Shown: positions 9,101 to 20,236, counted from the first letter of the stretch. The stretch: DNA of 64,000 nucleotides from Coleofasciculus sp. FACHB-1120 (GCF_014698845.1 NZ_JACJTV010000003.1:310001-374000), one strand, 5' to 3'. The notes: generated from the letters alone by a model not told the origin. A program made the numbers and translations.

Positions 9101-11962
9101 TATGTCTGCCATTGGCCCACACAGAAGCAAGCCATAAGTGCTATAGGCATAGATAGCTAAGGAGGAATTTCCGTATTGACTACACAGCTTGACCATTGTG
9201 TAGACAATTGGTAGCGCGATCGCGCTACTTGAAATAAAAGCAGGCGGAGAAATTGTTATCAAAATCTTCATAGCTGCCATTTTGTAAGGATCGGTCATAT
9301 CTGGAAGGTTGTAACAGTCCTCAATATTTAGATGGGGTGATGGTTCTTGCTCTAAGGACACTTCCAACATTTCCAAAACTTGTTGACCGAGTTCTATGGC
9401 TGCTGACAAATGATTTTGGGCAATGTGATACTGAATTTTTATCTCATAAACTTTGACTTTATCTAATAAAGTTTTTGCATTTTGAAGCGCTACGTCAGCT
9501 AATATACTTGATTGTTCAAAGTTGGAGTTGAGGTATTCAGCTTCTGCTGCTGATACATAAAGTTTATTGGTTAGCTCATAACTGCGAATCCAGCTATCTG
9601 CTGCTAGAAGTCCCAAACCGATATTGAGATAATTGACTGCGGCTTGATATGCTGTTGCTGTACTAGCTTTCTGACCAGCGATAAGATTAAATTTAGCCAG
9701 TTCATCTCTTTGGGACTGGTACGTTAGTAACTCTGTACCAAAATTTAACTGGTTAACTAGAGCGAAAATATTTTCTTCTCTTTCTTCAGGAGAAATATTT
9801 TCCAATAGGAGTTGACCAATTTTTAGGTGAGTAGCTTTTTTCTCAAAGTCAGGGATTAAGGAATAGGCTGCTTGCTGTACCCGATCGTGCAAAAACTTGT
9901 AACTAACCTTTAAATCATCAAGAACTAAAGCTCCCTGGTGTGATTTATCAAAAAATAGTGGGATTTTGTAAGCATCACTCAAAGGCAAAATTAACCCTGC
10001 CTGTAGTGCATCCCACAAATTCGTTGCTGTATCTGATTGAGATTTCTCGTTTACAATTGCCAGAACATCTAAGTTGAACTGGTTGCCAATACAAGCAGCT
10101 AGTTTTAAAACTTCTTGTGTTGCTTCAGGCAACTTTTGCATATTTCTAGCAATCAATTCAACAATGTTATAATCTGTAATTCCAACTGTTTGAATTTCTT
10201 CTATATCCCACTGCCATCTGCCCTGCCTGAAGTTATAAGTCAGCAGTTTTTCGGTGTATAAAGCTTTCAGCAGTTGGGTCAAGAAAAAAGGATTGCCTTG
10301 AGTTTTATTAAAAAGAAGATCGACCAAGGGTTGTATCGATGAATCTACGCTCTCATTCAGAGTGTCTGCAACTAACAAGAGGACGCGATCGCTCTCTAAA
10401 GGTCGAAGAGTGATGTTATTCACAACAGAGCCTAAGGCTTGTATTTTCTCAAGTGTCTGAATCAATGGATGCGTTGGGCTGACTTCGTTATCTCGGTAAG
10501 CCCCAATTGTTAACAGATATTGGCTATCCGAGTCCGCTACCAACAATTCAATTAACTTCAGCGATGCAGAATCAGCCCACTGTAAGTCATCTAGGAATAA
10601 AACTAACGGGTGTTCTTTTTTGCAAAAAACCCGAATAAATTGTTGAAACACCCGATTAAATCGGTTTTGTGCTTCCGATGGCCCTAGTTGTGTTAACTCT
10701 GGTTGTTTGCCGACAATGAGTTCTACTTCGGGAATGACATCAATAATAACCTGACCATTTTCCCCTATAGCAGCTTCAAGCTTTTCTTTCCAAACCTCAA
10801 TCTGTTCTGAACTTTCAGTTAACAGTTGTCGCATCAATTCAGAGAAAGCTTGAATTAGAGCAGCATAAGGAATATTCCGCTTGAACTGGTCAAACTTACC
10901 GTTGATAAAATATCCTCGCGCTCCGACAATTGGTTTATGAACTTCATTAACTACACTCGTCTTACCAATTCCTGAGTAACCACTTACCAGCATCATCTCA
11001 TTTGCTCCAAGGCTGACACGCTCAAAAGCATCCATCAAGGTGGCTACTTCGGTTTCACGTCCGTAGAGTTTTTGAGGGATTAGTAGAAGGCTTGCGCGAT
11101 CGCGCTGACCGCAGATAAAATATTCAATCTCTCCTGTTTTTTCGAGCTGAATTAAACAATTCTCTAGGTCAAATTTTAGACCAGCAGCACTTTGATATCT
11201 GTCTTCAGCTGTCTTGGCAAGTAACTTCATCACGATGTCAGAAACAGGGCGAGGAGTTTCTGGAACCAGCACATGAGGAGGGATTGGTTGTTTCGCAATA
11301 TGACAGTGAACTAATTCCATTGCGTCAGTAGTTTCAAACGGCAGCTTCCCCACGAGCATTTCATAGAGAGTGACGCCCAAGGAATAAAAGTCGGTACGGT
11401 AGTCAATAGAACGATTCATCCGTCCCGTTTGTTCGGGTGACATATAGGCAAGCGTGCCTTCGATCAGATTAGGGCTGCTGATTGTTTGGTTTTCTAGAGA
11501 GAGACGCGATGCAATGCTAAAATCAATAATTTTAACTTCCCCGGTTTGTTTATTAAAAATAATATTGTGGGGCTTAACATCTTTATGAATAATATTGTGT
11601 TGATGTAGTTTTTCAAGAATTGCTGAAATCCGAAGACCTATGTTAACAACTATTTTAAAATCCATAGGTTTGTCGGCAATAACTTTATCAAGCGATTGCC
11701 CCCCAAAATCTTCTAAAACTAGAACAAATCCATTTTCATGTTTTTCAAGACCCAGAGTTTTGATAACTCCATTACTATTTAAATTCTTAATGATTTCATA
11801 TTCATTTTTAAACCTAGCAATTTCTTTGGGATTTGGATAATTATTCTTAATTAACTTAAATACAAGCGGTTTTTTATCTTGATGCCTCTTTCCTTGATAA
11901 ACAACCGTTCTGGTACCTTCGTAAATTTTATTTGTGATTTCGTATCCCGGAATTAAGATCAT
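6158..11962 (-). CDS. HstK-type Ser/Thr kinase / ATPase / sensor histidine kinase
   Basis: A 1934-residue multidomain signalling protein. In order: a eukaryotic-type Ser/Thr kinase, about 1-270 (catalytic loop [26 protein letters not shown]); an AAA/STAND-like ATPase with Walker A GYSGIGKT near residue 330 and Walker [11 protein letters not shown] near 450; a long helical TPR-like stretch to about 1250; a GAF domain, about 1335-1480; a coiled coil; a PAS/PAC domain, about 1525-1635; and a histidine kinase with H-box HEINNP (His near 1682), N-box [10 protein letters not shown] and G-boxes DNGSGM and GTGLGLS. This architecture is known from cyanobacteria such as Anabaena HstK. No response regulator is adjacent. 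The signal and targets are unknown. All catalytic motifs look intact, so both kinases may be active. Confidence 0.93.
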   Translation of the reverse strand: MILIPGYEITNKIYEGTRTVVYQGKRHQDKKPLVFKLIKNNYPNPKEIARFKNEYEIIKNLNSNGVIKTLGLEKHENGFVLVLEDFGGQSLDKVIADKPMDFKIVVNIGLRISAILEKLHQHNIIHKDVKPHNIIFNKQTGEVKIIDFSIASRLSLENQTISSPNLIEGTLAYMSPEQTGRMNRSIDYRTDFYSLGVTLYEMLVGKLPFETTDAMELVHCHIAKQPIPPHVLVPETPRPVSDIVMKLLAKTAEDRYQSAAGLKFDLENCLIQLEKTGEIEYFICGQRDRASLLLIPQKLYGRETEVATLMDAFERVSLGANEMMLVSGYSGIGKTSVVNEVHKPIVGARGYFINGKFDQFKRNIPYAALIQAFSELMRQLLTESSEQIEVWKEKLEAAIGENGQVIIDVIPEVELIVGKQPELTQLGPSEAQNRFNRVFQQFIRVFCKKEHPLVLFLDDLQWADSASLKLIELLVADSDSQYLLTIGAYRDNEVSPTHPLIQTLEKIQALGSVVNNITLRPLESDRVLLLVADTLNESVDSSIQPLVDLLFNKTQGNPFFLTQLLKALYTEKLLTYNFRQGRWQWDIEEIQTVGITDYNIVELIARNMQKLPEATQEVLKLAACIGNQFNLDVLAIVNEKSQSDTATNLWDALQAGLILPLSDAYKIPLFFDKSHQGALVLDDLKVSYKFLHDRVQQAAYSLIPDFEKKATHLKIGQLLLENISPEEREENIFALVNQLNFGTELLTYQSQRDELAKFNLIAGQKASTATAYQAAVNYLNIGLGLLAADSWIRSYELTNKLYVSAAEAEYLNSNFEQSSILADVALQNAKTLLDKVKVYEIKIQYHIAQNHLSAAIELGQQVLEMLEVSLEQEPSPHLNIEDCYNLPDMTDPYKMAAMKILITISPPAFISSSAIALPIVYTMVKLCSQYGNSSLAIYAYSTYGLLLCGPMADIDSGYKFGKLAFHLLDKLYAKEIKSKIYSSYGACILHWKEHTRETIELLQQSIQSGLEVGDIEFACHSALFYCEHSFFVGEYLESVTHKQAKYIEMIGKFKKEFQFYYSSIGGQVVSNLLDESTEKSRLSGKYFNEAEMLPYLIETNNLQSVFAVYFYKSMLAYLFKDYDQAIENARLASQYTQPITALIVFVEYNFYYSLALLAKYPNLTATQQQEYMASVAENQEKMQQWATHAPTNYQHKYELVQAEIYRVSSQTLKAMEYYDRAINGARIQGYIQEEALAYERAAEFYLALGREKIARDHISEAYYGYVRWGATAKFQKLETEYPYLISQRSLTATSLSEDTATTSKMTTSGEVSVLDLATVMKASLAISGEIVLDKLLASLMKVSIENAGAIKGFLILPKNGSLLIEAAALIDSPEVIVQQSIPLETSQDLPVTVINYVARARSSVVLQNAAYEGTFTQDIYIKKQQLKSLLCIPIINSGRLIAILYLENNLAVGVFTHNRMEVLKLLSSQAAISLENALLYTNLATANEQLEDYSRTLEQRVQERTRELKQKEARLAEAQRLAHLGSWQFDIETYEINWSDELFRIFGLHPEQPEPTFREHRKLFHPDDVNVWLEAVDLAIERGKAYELELRIFRPDTSIRYIFVKGQPISNASGKVTKLLGTALDITDRKLAELAQQQSEAQLREQAKKLELTLRELQQTQSQLIQTEKMSSLGQMIAGIAHEINNPVNFIYGNIDYANNYIQDLLALIGVYQQEYQNPTPAIQKAMSEIELDFVVEDLQKLFDSMKVGAERIRDIVLSLRNFSRLDQAEMKPVDIHEGIESTLLILQHRLKKDSLHSGIEVIKEYGQLPRIFCYASELNQVFMNLLSNAIDALEEIRNSGEESDKKPTISIYTEMASSNLARIRIADNGSGMTEDVKKKIFDPFFTTKPVGSGTGLGLSISYQIVVDKHNGKLSCVSSSGLGTEFIIEMPISQ

Positions 11963-12348
11963 GATTTTTGCTCTTTTTTAAAATTTTAAAAAAATGTAAA
12001 ATTTTACCAATTGATTCTTTATAGTGCAAGGTTTGCGATCGTGATCGCGTAATAGCGCAGATGCACCCTTCCTGTTGTGCGATGATTCGGCTGCTCCCTC
12101 AATCTCTGCGCTTACAAGCCAGCGCGATAACAAAGACGGGCATTAGATGGAGCTGTTACAGATGTAAAGTGAAATGGTATTCGCAAAACGGCTTTTAAAC
12201 CAAAAGATACCGCACTGTTAATCTTATATATCAAAAGATACCCCTTAAGACAGATACAGACGCGACATATCGCGTCTGTATCTGTATAACTATAAGAAAT
12301 TTACTGCCTCAAAAGATTCGCCGTTACGAAGGGTAGCCAGCGGTTCAC
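11963..12348. other. 386-bp intergenic region
   Basis: Lies between the stop of the long carotenoid oxygenase and the start of the HstK-type gene, both on the minus strand, so it should hold the kinase promoter. The 25 bases before the kinase ATG are very AT-rich. The region also carries the long hairpin repeat listed at 12250-12285 and a duplicated CAAAAGATACC motif (near 12200 and 12231). Confidence 0.5.
12250..12285. repeat. long palindromic hairpin repeat (AGACGCGA family)
   Basis: A perfect 16-bp stem, ACAGATACAGACGCGA paired with its complement, around a CATA loop. The core AGACGCGA-N4-TCGCGTCT recurs in the hairpin at 52584-52617. No T-run follows, so it is not a canonical terminator. 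It looks like a member of the dispersed palindromic repeats common in cyanobacterial genomes. It sits 63 bp downstream of the stop codon side of the carotenoid oxygenase and could also act as a 3' end processing or stability element. Confidence 0.75.
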
Positions 12349-14448
12349 TCAACAGGGAGATCGAGAAACTGGCTCAAAATGGGGATACACCTCAGTTTCA
12401 AATAGCTCCTGTATTTCTGGAGACTGTTGCTTGACTAAATCCTTGTAATCCTGACGCACAGGGATGTTGTACTTGGCTGTGCGGGGGGCGATTTGTTGCA
12501 GCCACGCCGTGTGAATCGTCAAGCTAAACTTCAGTGAAGGATGGCTTAATCTGCACCGGGGACCGTGGGTCAGATTTTGAGCGTCGAAAATCCAGATTTC
12601 GCTGCCGTCTGGCGTGAAAACGGTGCAAACAATGTAACCGTCGGTTGAACTATCTTTGCTGTCACGGCGCGGCATAAACTGCGGCGAACTGACAATATAG
12701 CCAGCAGGGAACTGATAGCGATCGCCAATCTTTAGCGACTCGTTCGCGGAGGTGTTTAACCGGAACAAAGAGGCGGGTATACCCGCCTCTGCAAGGCGAA
12801 GCATCTCCGCTCGTGGTACTAGCCGGTACTTGTAATCTTTGTACAGGTCAAAGACAAACTGTGTTAGCAACTGCTTCCATAGTCCAAAAGAAATCCAGTA
12901 GATATTATCGAGCGGTTTCGTAGGCTGTTCCGACAAGGTGTTGCAGTAAGCATAAAGTCCCACGCCCCAAGTACACTCAGCATCGGAAATCAACTTCGAC
13001 TCCAGAATCTGACCGCTTTCTCCATCAATTACATAGCGTCCCATCCGGCTGATGTCCATCTCATTGTGTTGCATCCCACACAGGCGAGGCGGAACAGAAA
13101 TCTTAGGGTTGTAGGCAGATACATCATACTCGCGGAGCCATTCAGAGACATCCCAAGCACAAATATGAGATGCGTGGAGGGTAATGTGTCCATCTGGATT
13201 TGGATAATCCACGAGAAAGTGAGCCGCTTCCAGGGGAATTACAATCCGACGCGCTACAACTTCAACTTCTTGCTGACTGCACGCTGGGCGTTGTCCCACT
13301 TTTAGGTCAGCGCGGCGCACAATGTACACGACAGAATCAGCTAACTCTCGATGTGTAAGTAAATCTCTAATGAGTCTTTTGGTTGCCCTACTCTTGGGGA
13401 TAGGGTTATTAAGCAACTGCTCTACCCCAGTGGTAAAGGCGGTATCCATCAAGATTACATAATCTTTTGTCACCCCAATCTGATGAATAGTTTGCTTGAT
13501 TTTGACGGGGGTTTTATCTGGTAATACCAGCTTCCATCGCTCTAAGTTATTTCCACCATCCCAACGGATTAAATAAACGAAATCTTTAAATTCTATGTTG
13601 GTGGTTCTCTCAAGCAACCTCATATAAAATTCCAAAATCTCTTCAGAGATAGTGGAGAAGGCCTTGAGAAAATCTTGCACAAAATCCTGTGCTTCGATAA
13701 ACCGTGCAAGCTGTTTGAGGAGTTCTTCTACTTGTTCTGGAAGTTCATCTAGGTCGTAAATAAATGGGATAGTTTCTAGAAGATTCCCTACGGATTTGCC
13801 GTAATTGACCGTAAACATTTCGCTTTTTTCAGGGTCAAAAACAGGATGTGCGGTACTCAAAACGGGTGGAAGGGGAAACTTCAGGGAAGTCTCGGATCGC
13901 CACTCTGTATTGGCTCCAATTGGAGTTACAACTTCCAGCGTTTCGGTATCAATCTCGTAAGGACGACCAGCATCATAGGTGACTAGCAGACGCTCGTTCG
14001 CATCGTCTCGGAATTTAATTGGCAGAAAAGCTGTATTCAACTCGTTGCGGAAGCCCAGAGAGAGGGAAAACCGCGAAATGCCATGATTGCGAAACTGATA
14101 CTTAGCATACTGGCTTCCCGGTCGGGTTGCCTTATCAGCGTAGTAACAGGGCGGCTTAACCAGCCGTGTTTTTAATCCCACTTCACCTTGGCGATCGAAG
14201 TCAAGCCGATAAATCATGCCATCGCCGCCCAAAAGGGAAGTTCCGTCAGCATCTGGAGCATCTCCAGAATTGACAGAGCCTACTGGCGCAACGATAAAGA
14301 TGTGACCCTGCAAATCATCTGGTAGTTCTCCGCGAATCTGCATTTTGATGTCGCTGAGTTCGTAGCGATTCGCTGTCATGATTGACTCTGGAACTGGCGG
14401 ACAGCAGCCTGGTACAGCTTGGATTGGGTCAAGAATTGGTTCTTTCAT
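12349..14448 (-). CDS. long carotenoid oxygenase family protein with helical insertion
   Basis: 699 residues from the ATG at 14448; an in-frame TTG at 14523 would add 25 residues of no obvious homology and neither start has a strong ribosome site. This is an RPE65/CCD-type iron enzyme: the GELPDDLQGHIF and LLGGDGMIYRL motifs match the family N-terminus, and four candidate iron histidines are visible (STAHPVFD, TIHQIGVT, AAHFLVDYPN, TIHTAWL). It is about 230 residues longer than its relative at 4524-5921. Part of the extra length is a segment of about 75 residues after the first histidine that is rich in Leu and Glu (DELPEQVEELLKQLARFI) and looks like amphipathic helices. Substrate unknown. 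It may associate with membranes through that insertion. Confidence 0.85.
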   Translation of the reverse strand: MKEPILDPIQAVPGCCPPVPESIMTANRYELSDIKMQIRGELPDDLQGHIFIVAPVGSVNSGDAPDADGTSLLGGDGMIYRLDFDRQGEVGLKTRLVKPPCYYADKATRPGSQYAKYQFRNHGISRFSLSLGFRNELNTAFLPIKFRDDANERLLVTYDAGRPYEIDTETLEVVTPIGANTEWRSETSLKFPLPPVLSTAHPVFDPEKSEMFTVNYGKSVGNLLETIPFIYDLDELPEQVEELLKQLARFIEAQDFVQDFLKAFSTISEEILEFYMRLLERTTNIEFKDFVYLIRWDGGNNLERWKLVLPDKTPVKIKQTIHQIGVTKDYVILMDTAFTTGVEQLLNNPIPKSRATKRLIRDLLTHRELADSVVYIVRRADLKVGQRPACSQQEVEVVARRIVIPLEAAHFLVDYPNPDGHITLHASHICAWDVSEWLREYDVSAYNPKISVPPRLCGMQHNEMDISRMGRYVIDGESGQILESKLISDAECTWGVGLYAYCNTLSEQPTKPLDNIYWISFGLWKQLLTQFVFDLYKDYKYRLVPRAEMLRLAEAGIPASLFRLNTSANESLKIGDRYQFPAGYIVSSPQFMPRRDSKDSSTDGYIVCTVFTPDGSEIWIFDAQNLTHGPRCRLSHPSLKFSLTIHTAWLQQIAPRTAKYNIPVRQDYKDLVKQQSPEIQELFETEVYPHFEPVSRSPC

Positions 14449-15126
14449 GTTATTGGTGTCTGTGTTTCTATTGAAGAAAGCAAGATACTCAAGAAATTGC
14501 TGAAAATAATCATCAATTAACAAATTCGCGCAAGATACAACTTTGTTCGACCTTCCTAAAAAGCAGGTTAAAGGAGCGCATACGTAATACCATTCAGGTT
14601 TATGAATGCAAAATTTGAAGAATTAAAACTCCCTATAGGCAAGGCTTCCGCAATCCAACAGTCAAAATCTAAAATGGTATAAGTTGTACAAATTTAGACT
14701 CCCTAAAAAAGAAGGATTCTAATGTTCAAAGTTGTAAATTGGGTAAACTTGACTCCTTTTAAGCTGTCTGGTTTGCACAGCCGGTACAGCATCGGAAATT
14801 ATCCAATTTACTCTGCAAACTCCCTATCGGATCAGGGTTAAATCCGAGCGTTTTTAAAGCGATGCAGAACCTCCTCTGTAGATAACTGATATTTACCTAC
14901 AAATGCCTGGATTCATTTTCCGTTCGTTGGATATTATTTTTAAGCAATTTTCGTACTGAAATTTTCGGACTGAGACGGTGCGCGATCGCTATCTGGCGCA
15001 GCACGATCCTCGATTATCTGCTTTAACAAGTCTGCTGCTTGCAGATAATCTTGACAGCCTTATTAATTTGTTTTGGAATAATTAATGATATGTAGGGTGA
15101 GCATTGCCCACCCTACACCTTACTAT
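14449..15126. other. intergenic region upstream of long carotenoid oxygenase
   Basis: About 680 bp between the metH stop and the carotenoid oxygenase start, both on the minus strand. A 39-codon open frame on the plus strand (14722-14841) has a fair ribosome site (AAGGATTCT before ATG) but no recognisable product, so I do not call it. The element at 15092-15116 is listed separately. One HIP1 site lies near 14981. Confidence 0.4.
15092..15116. repeat. GTAGGGTG/CACCCTAC hairpin downstream of metH
   Basis: An 8-bp perfect stem with a 9-nt loop, 10 bp beyond the metH stop codon. Sequences of the form TAGGGTGGGCA-N-TGCCCACCCTA are frequent dispersed repeats in cyanobacteria. No T-run follows on the minus strand, so a termination role is possible but unproven. 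Confidence 0.55.
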
Positions 15127-18100
15127 TTAAGCGCTGAAGTATTTAGCCGCTGGGTGATAGGTGATAATCGCCGTTGTAGATTGTTCGGGATACAGTTGTT
15201 CGCTTTCATCCATGTGGAGATTGATGCGATCGCTTCCCAGTAACTCCAACAACTTATACTGATCCTGAATATTCGGACAAGCCGGATATCCAAAACTATA
15301 CCGAGAACCCTGATAACGCTGCGCCAGAATATCGCGAATATTATCCGGTTCCGATGCAGCCAAGCCTAACTCCCGTCGGATTCGGGCGTGAAGCCACTCC
15401 GCCACAGCCTCCGCCGTTTGCACCGCCAAGCCGTGGAAATACAAATAATCGCTGTATTGATTATTTGAAAACAACTTCTGCGCGAACTCTGTCGCAATAT
15501 CCCCCACAGTCACCGCCTGCATCGCAAACACATCAACCTGTCCCGACTCCACAGGTGCGAAGAAATCAGAAATACACAAACGACGCATAGACTTCTGACG
15601 AGGGAAATTAAACGTAGCGACAACATTCTTCTCTCTCTCTTCCTTCGCGTCCTTCGCGTCTTTGCGGTTTATAAATTCCGGCTCGTACAAATGCAGCGAA
15701 TTTCCCTCAGCCTGACACGGAAAATACCCGTAAACAACTTGCGGATGCAGCAAATTCTCCTCTACAACCCGTTGTTTCCACTCCTTCAAAATCGGGTAAA
15801 CCTTTTCCTCTAAAAACTGATTGTACTCATCGCGAGACTGTTCCTGCGGCTTGCGGAATTGCCACTGCCCAGCAATCAAAGCCTGCAAATCCAGATATTC
15901 AAACACCTCTTTTAATGGAATCTCTTCAGGCTGTAATAATTTCGTCCCCCAGAAGGGCGGAATCGGACGCTCAATTTCAATCGCTACAGCCTCAGAACGC
16001 CGCGTATCTACTTCTACAGGTTGAGCTTCTTGAGTGCTATTCTCTAATGGCAGAGAAGACGCCTCCTCGACAAGAGGTGCATGACCATTTTCCTCAACTT
16101 CATCCAAAAATCCCTGCAAATTATCCCACTTTCCAGCGGATTTCGCAGGCATTAATTTGTCCATGAAATGCAAGTCGGAAAATGCATCTTTGCCATAAAT
16201 AACCTTACCTTTGTAAGTGTTTTGGCAATCTTCATAGACAAATTTAGGGGTCAGTGCTGCACCGCCTAAAATTACTGGGACGGTAATTCCTTTTTGGTTG
16301 AAAACCTCCAAATTATCTTTCATAAAAGCGGTTGATTTTACCAGCAGACCGCTCATCGCAATACAATCAGCGTTGTGCTGCTCAAAAGCATCAACGATGT
16401 TATCAACGGGCTGCTTGATGCCAATATTAACTACCTTGTAACCGTTGTTTGACAGGATGATATCCACCAAGTTTTTACCGATGTCGTGGACATCCCCTTT
16501 AACAGTGGCAATTACTACAGTTCCTTTGGCATTATTTCCAGCATCTTTCTTTTCCATCAGCGGCTCTAAATAAGCCACGGCTGCTTTCATCGTTTCCGCA
16601 GATTGCAATACGAAAGGCAACTGCATTTGTCCGGAACCAAACAACTCGCCTACAACCTTCATGCCATCTAGTAAGAAGGTATTAATAATATGCAGCGGCG
16701 CATATTTCTCTAAAGCTTTGGTTAGTTGTTCCTCTAAACCGATGCGTTCGCCATCAATGATGTGACGCTTCAGACGTTCTTCTACAGGGAGATTTTCATC
16801 ACCAGAGCGATCGCGCTTTGTGGTTTTCCCTTCAAATAGCGTTGTCAATTCTCCCAGCGGATCGTAGGTGCAGATGTCTCCATCAAACTGCCGTTCATCG
16901 TAGATTAACTTGCGGCAGACTTCTTGATGCTCTGGCTCAATTTTCGCGAGTGGCAGAATTTTGCTAGCGCTGACAATTGCCGCATCCATCCCTACCACCA
17001 TCGCTTCATGCAGAAACATGGAATTGAGGACAACTCGTGCCGCTGGGTTTAAACCGAAGGAAACGTTAGAAACCCCCAACATCACGTGGCAACCGGGGAG
17101 TTCATCTCGAATGCGACGGATGGATTCAATGGTCGCTTTTCCATTCGCTCGGTCTTCTTCGATACCCGTAGAAATCGGTAAGGCAAGAGTATCAAAAAAT
17201 ATCTCGTGGGATGGGATGCCATATTCGACAGCGGCACGGTAGGCACGTTGCGCGATCGCAAACTTTTTCTCAGCCGTCCGCGCCATCCCCTCCTCATCAA
17301 TCGTCCCAATCACGACACCCGCACCGTACTTCTTCGCTAACTCTAACACCTTGAAGAAGCGCTCCTCTCCATCTTCATAGTTAGTCGAATTCAGCAGGCA
17401 CTTGCCCCCGGAAACCTTCAAACCCGCCTCCATCTTTTCCCATTCTGTGGAGTCGAGCATCAGGGGTATCGTGACATTTGTTACTAACCGCGATACTAAT
17501 TCGTGCATATCCCGAACGCCATCGCGCCCGACATAATCCACGTTGACATCGAGGACGTGCGCCCCTTCCCGCACCTGCGACTTTGCCAAAGAAACCAACC
17601 CATCCCAATCTTCCCCATTCAGCAAGTCGCGGCACTTCTTAGAGCCACTCGCATTCAATCGCTCGCCCACAATTAGGAATGAATTATCCTGCTCATAAGG
17701 CTGGGCGCTGTAAATTGATGCCGCCGCAGGCTCATAACTAAAGTGGCGCTCCTTTGGCTTCAGAGTTTTGCCAATTTCTGCTAATTGTTGAATATGCTCA
17801 GGGCGCGTGCCGCAACAGCCGCCAATTATCTGCACGCCCCAATCTTCTACAAAGTGCATCAGCGCCATCCGCAATTCCATCGGCGTCAGCTTGTAGTGAG
17901 CATGACCACCAATGTTTTCTGGTAAGCCAGCATTGGGAACGCAGGAAACCACAAACGGCGAGTGCTGGCAAAGATACTTGATATGTTCAGCCATCCGGTC
18001 TGGCCCGGTAGCACAGTTAAGTCCAAGAATATCAATCGGGTAACGTTCTAAAATCGTCACTACGGCGCTAATCTCAGAACCGACCAGCATCGTACCCATG

Positions 18101-18696
18101 ACTTCCATCGTCACCGACACCATCAACGGGCGTCGTTCCCCCTTGCGCTGAAAGACTTCCTCAACCGCATTCAATGCTGCCTTAATTTGCAGCACATCCT
18201 GACAAGTCTCGACTAGAAATAAATCAACGCCGCCGTCGTAAAGTGCCTCGGCTTGCTCTTCAAAGGAAGCTTGCAGTGTGTCAAAGTCAATATGTCCCAG
18301 TGTCGGCAGCTTGGTCGTTGGCCCTATCGAACCCGCTACAAACCGGGGTTTCTCCGGCGTCGAAAATTCCGCAGCCACGCGCTTCGCTAGTTCCGCCGCC
18401 TTCTTATTCAAATAGTAGGCTTGATCCGCCAGGTCATACTCTGCCAGTACAATCGAGGCACCACCAAAGGTATCTGTCTCAATCACATCGGCACCAACTG
18501 CCAAAAAGTCCCGATGCACCTTCTCCACCGCTTCTGGTTTGGTGTGTACCAGATACTCGTTGCATCCTTCGTATTCTGGCCCTCCGAAGTCGGCGGCGGT
18601 GAGGTTTTGAGTTTGCAGGTTGGTTCCCATTGCGCCATCGAAGACGATGACAGGACGTTCAGGACTGTGGAGGCGAGTCAAGAAGGGGCTGGTCAT
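15127..18696 (-). CDS. metH: cobalamin-dependent methionine synthase
   Basis: A 1189-residue enzyme that moves the methyl group of 5-methyltetrahydrofolate to homocysteine through cobalamin. Modules in order: homocysteine/zinc domain, about 1-330 ([13 protein letters not shown] carries two zinc cysteines); pterin-binding barrel, about 340-620 ([14 protein letters not shown]); cobalamin cap and binding domain, about 650-870, with the cobalt-ligating His in GDVHDIGKN near residue 736; and the AdoMet reactivation domain from about 940 ([10 protein letters not shown]). All four modules of the E. coli enzyme are present. Around residues 1007-1022 a basic/acidic segment [14 protein letters not shown] interrupts the reactivation domain and looks repeat-derived. 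No cobalamin riboswitch was recognised upstream. Confidence 0.96.
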   Translation of the reverse strand: MTSPFLTRLHSPERPVIVFDGAMGTNLQTQNLTAADFGGPEYEGCNEYLVHTKPEAVEKVHRDFLAVGADVIETDTFGGASIVLAEYDLADQAYYLNKKAAELAKRVAAEFSTPEKPRFVAGSIGPTTKLPTLGHIDFDTLQASFEEQAEALYDGGVDLFLVETCQDVLQIKAALNAVEEVFQRKGERRPLMVSVTMEVMGTMLVGSEISAVVTILERYPIDILGLNCATGPDRMAEHIKYLCQHSPFVVSCVPNAGLPENIGGHAHYKLTPMELRMALMHFVEDWGVQIIGGCCGTRPEHIQQLAEIGKTLKPKERHFSYEPAAASIYSAQPYEQDNSFLIVGERLNASGSKKCRDLLNGEDWDGLVSLAKSQVREGAHVLDVNVDYVGRDGVRDMHELVSRLVTNVTIPLMLDSTEWEKMEAGLKVSGGKCLLNSTNYEDGEERFFKVLELAKKYGAGVVIGTIDEEGMARTAEKKFAIAQRAYRAAVEYGIPSHEIFFDTLALPISTGIEEDRANGKATIESIRRIRDELPGCHVMLGVSNVSFGLNPAARVVLNSMFLHEAMVVGMDAAIVSASKILPLAKIEPEHQEVCRKLIYDERQFDGDICTYDPLGELTTLFEGKTTKRDRSGDENLPVEERLKRHIIDGERIGLEEQLTKALEKYAPLHIINTFLLDGMKVVGELFGSGQMQLPFVLQSAETMKAAVAYLEPLMEKKDAGNNAKGTVVIATVKGDVHDIGKNLVDIILSNNGYKVVNIGIKQPVDNIVDAFEQHNADCIAMSGLLVKSTAFMKDNLEVFNQKGITVPVILGGAALTPKFVYEDCQNTYKGKVIYGKDAFSDLHFMDKLMPAKSAGKWDNLQGFLDEVEENGHAPLVEEASSLPLENSTQEAQPVEVDTRRSEAVAIEIERPIPPFWGTKLLQPEEIPLKEVFEYLDLQALIAGQWQFRKPQEQSRDEYNQFLEEKVYPILKEWKQRVVEENLLHPQVVYGYFPCQAEGNSLHLYEPEFINRKDAKDAKEEREKNVVATFNFPRQKSMRRLCISDFFAPVESGQVDVFAMQAVTVGDIATEFAQKLFSNNQYSDYLYFHGLAVQTAEAVAEWLHARIRRELGLAASEPDNIRDILAQRYQGSRYSFGYPACPNIQDQYKLLELLGSDRINLHMDESEQLYPEQSTTAIITYHPAAKYFSA
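15629..15670 (-). repeat. repeat-derived in-frame insert within metH
   Basis: The coding stretch for [14 protein letters not shown] contains the tandem unit CGCAAAGACGCGAAGGACGCGAAGG in pieces (GACGCGAAG twice), followed by a GAGAGAGAG run. This matches the cyanobacterial intergenic repeat type built from GCAAAG/GACGCGAAG units, of which a related copy lies at 24655-24725. It keeps the reading frame and adds about 14-16 residues to the reactivation domain. Confidence 0.6.
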
Positions 18697-19438
18697 AGAT
18701 GGCGACGTCTTTATGAATAGTTAGTTGCGTTAGGCTTTGAACGATCAGCTTAATCTATTTTGCAGAATTTCTCGCTTTCGGGAGTAACTAAAACCATGAA
18801 CGTGCAGACTGTAACGACGTCTTTTGTTGCATAGCAGTCAGTTCCTCAAGAAGCCAGAATCTATTTTAACCGAAATTAGTAGTTCAATTGAGAAAATCTA
18901 ATCCATCAGTTTGAGAACTGCTTTGCATTTATTGAAGGCAAGACTTAGACAAAATTTGCAAAATCCCGATCCGGGGAAGGCGAGAGATCGCATCTTCCAC
19001 TTAGCTTTAATAAAGCTTGAGTAGACTTTTATAAAGAATTGATGAAGAAAGCGATCGCTCCTGATTAAATCGATTTTTTTATTCGTAAAAAAAGGGTTTT
19101 TGTGAAATTAAATTATGCTGACTGTGCATCTATAAGGGGTTTTTCATGTCGTCATTTCCCCTAACGAGCATTTTCCCCAGAGACTCCTCTTAATCCCCCT
19201 TCAAAAGAGCGACTTTTCCGATTCTCCCAAATTCATCGGAGAGTTAGGGGGATTTTGAGTCTATTAACTGAATTTAGGCGATCGCTACTTGCCTCTCACT
19301 CTTCCTGCCCTCTCACCTATACTAAGCATGAATACTTACCTATATTGAAGAAAGCAGCGACGGACGCTACCGCATCCCGCTTCGCTAACGCTTGCCAGTG
19401 TAGTTAAACTGAGATAACAACGCAGCAAAAGCGCCCCA
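18697..19438. promoter_or_regulatory. 742-bp divergent region between metH and nblR-like gene
   Basis: The promoters of the divergent metH and response regulator genes must lie here. No cobalamin or SAM riboswitch motif was recognised in the metH leader. A loose inverted pair AATCCCCCT (near 19191) and AGGGGGATT (near 19247) could form a long-range hairpin. Two HIP1 sites are present (near 19051 and 19279). No gene is evident. Confidence 0.45.
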
Positions 19439-20143
19439 ATGCAGCCTATGTCTCCTGTTACTTTTGACCGCACTCCCTGTGTTTTACTTGTCGAAACCGA
19501 CGAAATTCTTGTCCAACGTGTCAGCATGGATTTGCGAGAGGCTGGATATACGACTGTGGTTGCGCCAGACACCACCAGTGGTTTTCATCAAGCTTGCGAA
19601 CTTCAGCCAGCTTTAGTCGTCGTAGATAGAGTGCTAACAGGAGATTCTGGACTGAAGTTGTGCAACCAACTGAGGAATGCAGGCTCTCGTGTGCCAGTGC
19701 TGCTGTTGATGGCTCGCGATACCGTAGAAGACCGGGTTGCTTGTTTGAATTCGGGTGCCGATGATTACTTCCTTAAACCCTATCGTACCGACGCCTTTTT
19801 GCAACTGGTGCGCCTCTACTTACAGCCGGAAGCGGGTGCTAGCGAACAGTTACGGTTTGGCGAACTGATTTTAGACTTGTCCACTCGCAGAGCAATGCGG
19901 AACGGGCGAGTGATTGACCTGACGATGAAGGAATTTGAACTTCTAAAATATATGATGTCGCATCCCCGCGAAGTCTTAACCCGCGAACAGATTCTAGAAA
20001 ATGTTTGGGGATACGACTTTATGGGAGAGTCGAATGTGATTGAGGTATATATCCGTTATTTGCGTCTCAAAATCGAAGAAGAGGGCGAAAAGCGCTTGAT
20101 TCAGACAGTGCGAGGCGTCGGATACGTTTTACGGGAAGCTTAG
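19439..20143 (+). CDS. nblR: OmpR-family response regulator, NblR-like
   Basis: 234 residues: a receiver domain (about 14-128) and a winged-helix DNA-binding domain (about 140-234; LTMKEFELLKYMM, VRGVGYVLRE). NblR is the cyanobacterial regulator required for phycobilisome breakdown and survival under nutrient or light stress. The receiver keeps Asp63 and Lys113 but has Glu19-Thr20 where most have two acidic residues and Met91 at the usual Thr/Ser switch position. Such departures fit NblR, reported to work without canonical phosphorylation. The name rests on remembered similarity over the receiver (VLLVETDE, VPVLLLMARDTV); an RpaA/RpaB-type paralogue is the alternative. The start is the first ATG; a second lies nine bases on. 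Confidence 0.7.
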   Translation: MQPMSPVTFDRTPCVLLVETDEILVQRVSMDLREAGYTTVVAPDTTSGFHQACELQPALVVVDRVLTGDSGLKLCNQLRNAGSRVPVLLLMARDTVEDRVACLNSGADDYFLKPYRTDAFLQLVRLYLQPEAGASEQLRFGELILDLSTRRAMRNGRVIDLTMKEFELLKYMMSHPREVLTREQILENVWGYDFMGESNVIEVYIRYLRLKIEEEGEKRLIQTVRGVGYVLREA

Positions 20144-20236
20144 GTTTTGAGTTTTGGGCGTAAATATCAAGGATTAAGGATGAATTTGGACTGGAGAGAG
20201 CAGCGCTTAAGCACATCTGCCAAAAGCGATCGCAAT

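Noticed and set aside
14722-14841. 39-codon plus-strand frame with a fair ribosome site
   Set aside because: Product unlike any known family and no terminator or neighbour support; left as possible only.
18697-19438. Cobalamin riboswitch upstream of metH
   Set aside because: No B12-box or related conserved sequence was found in the leader.
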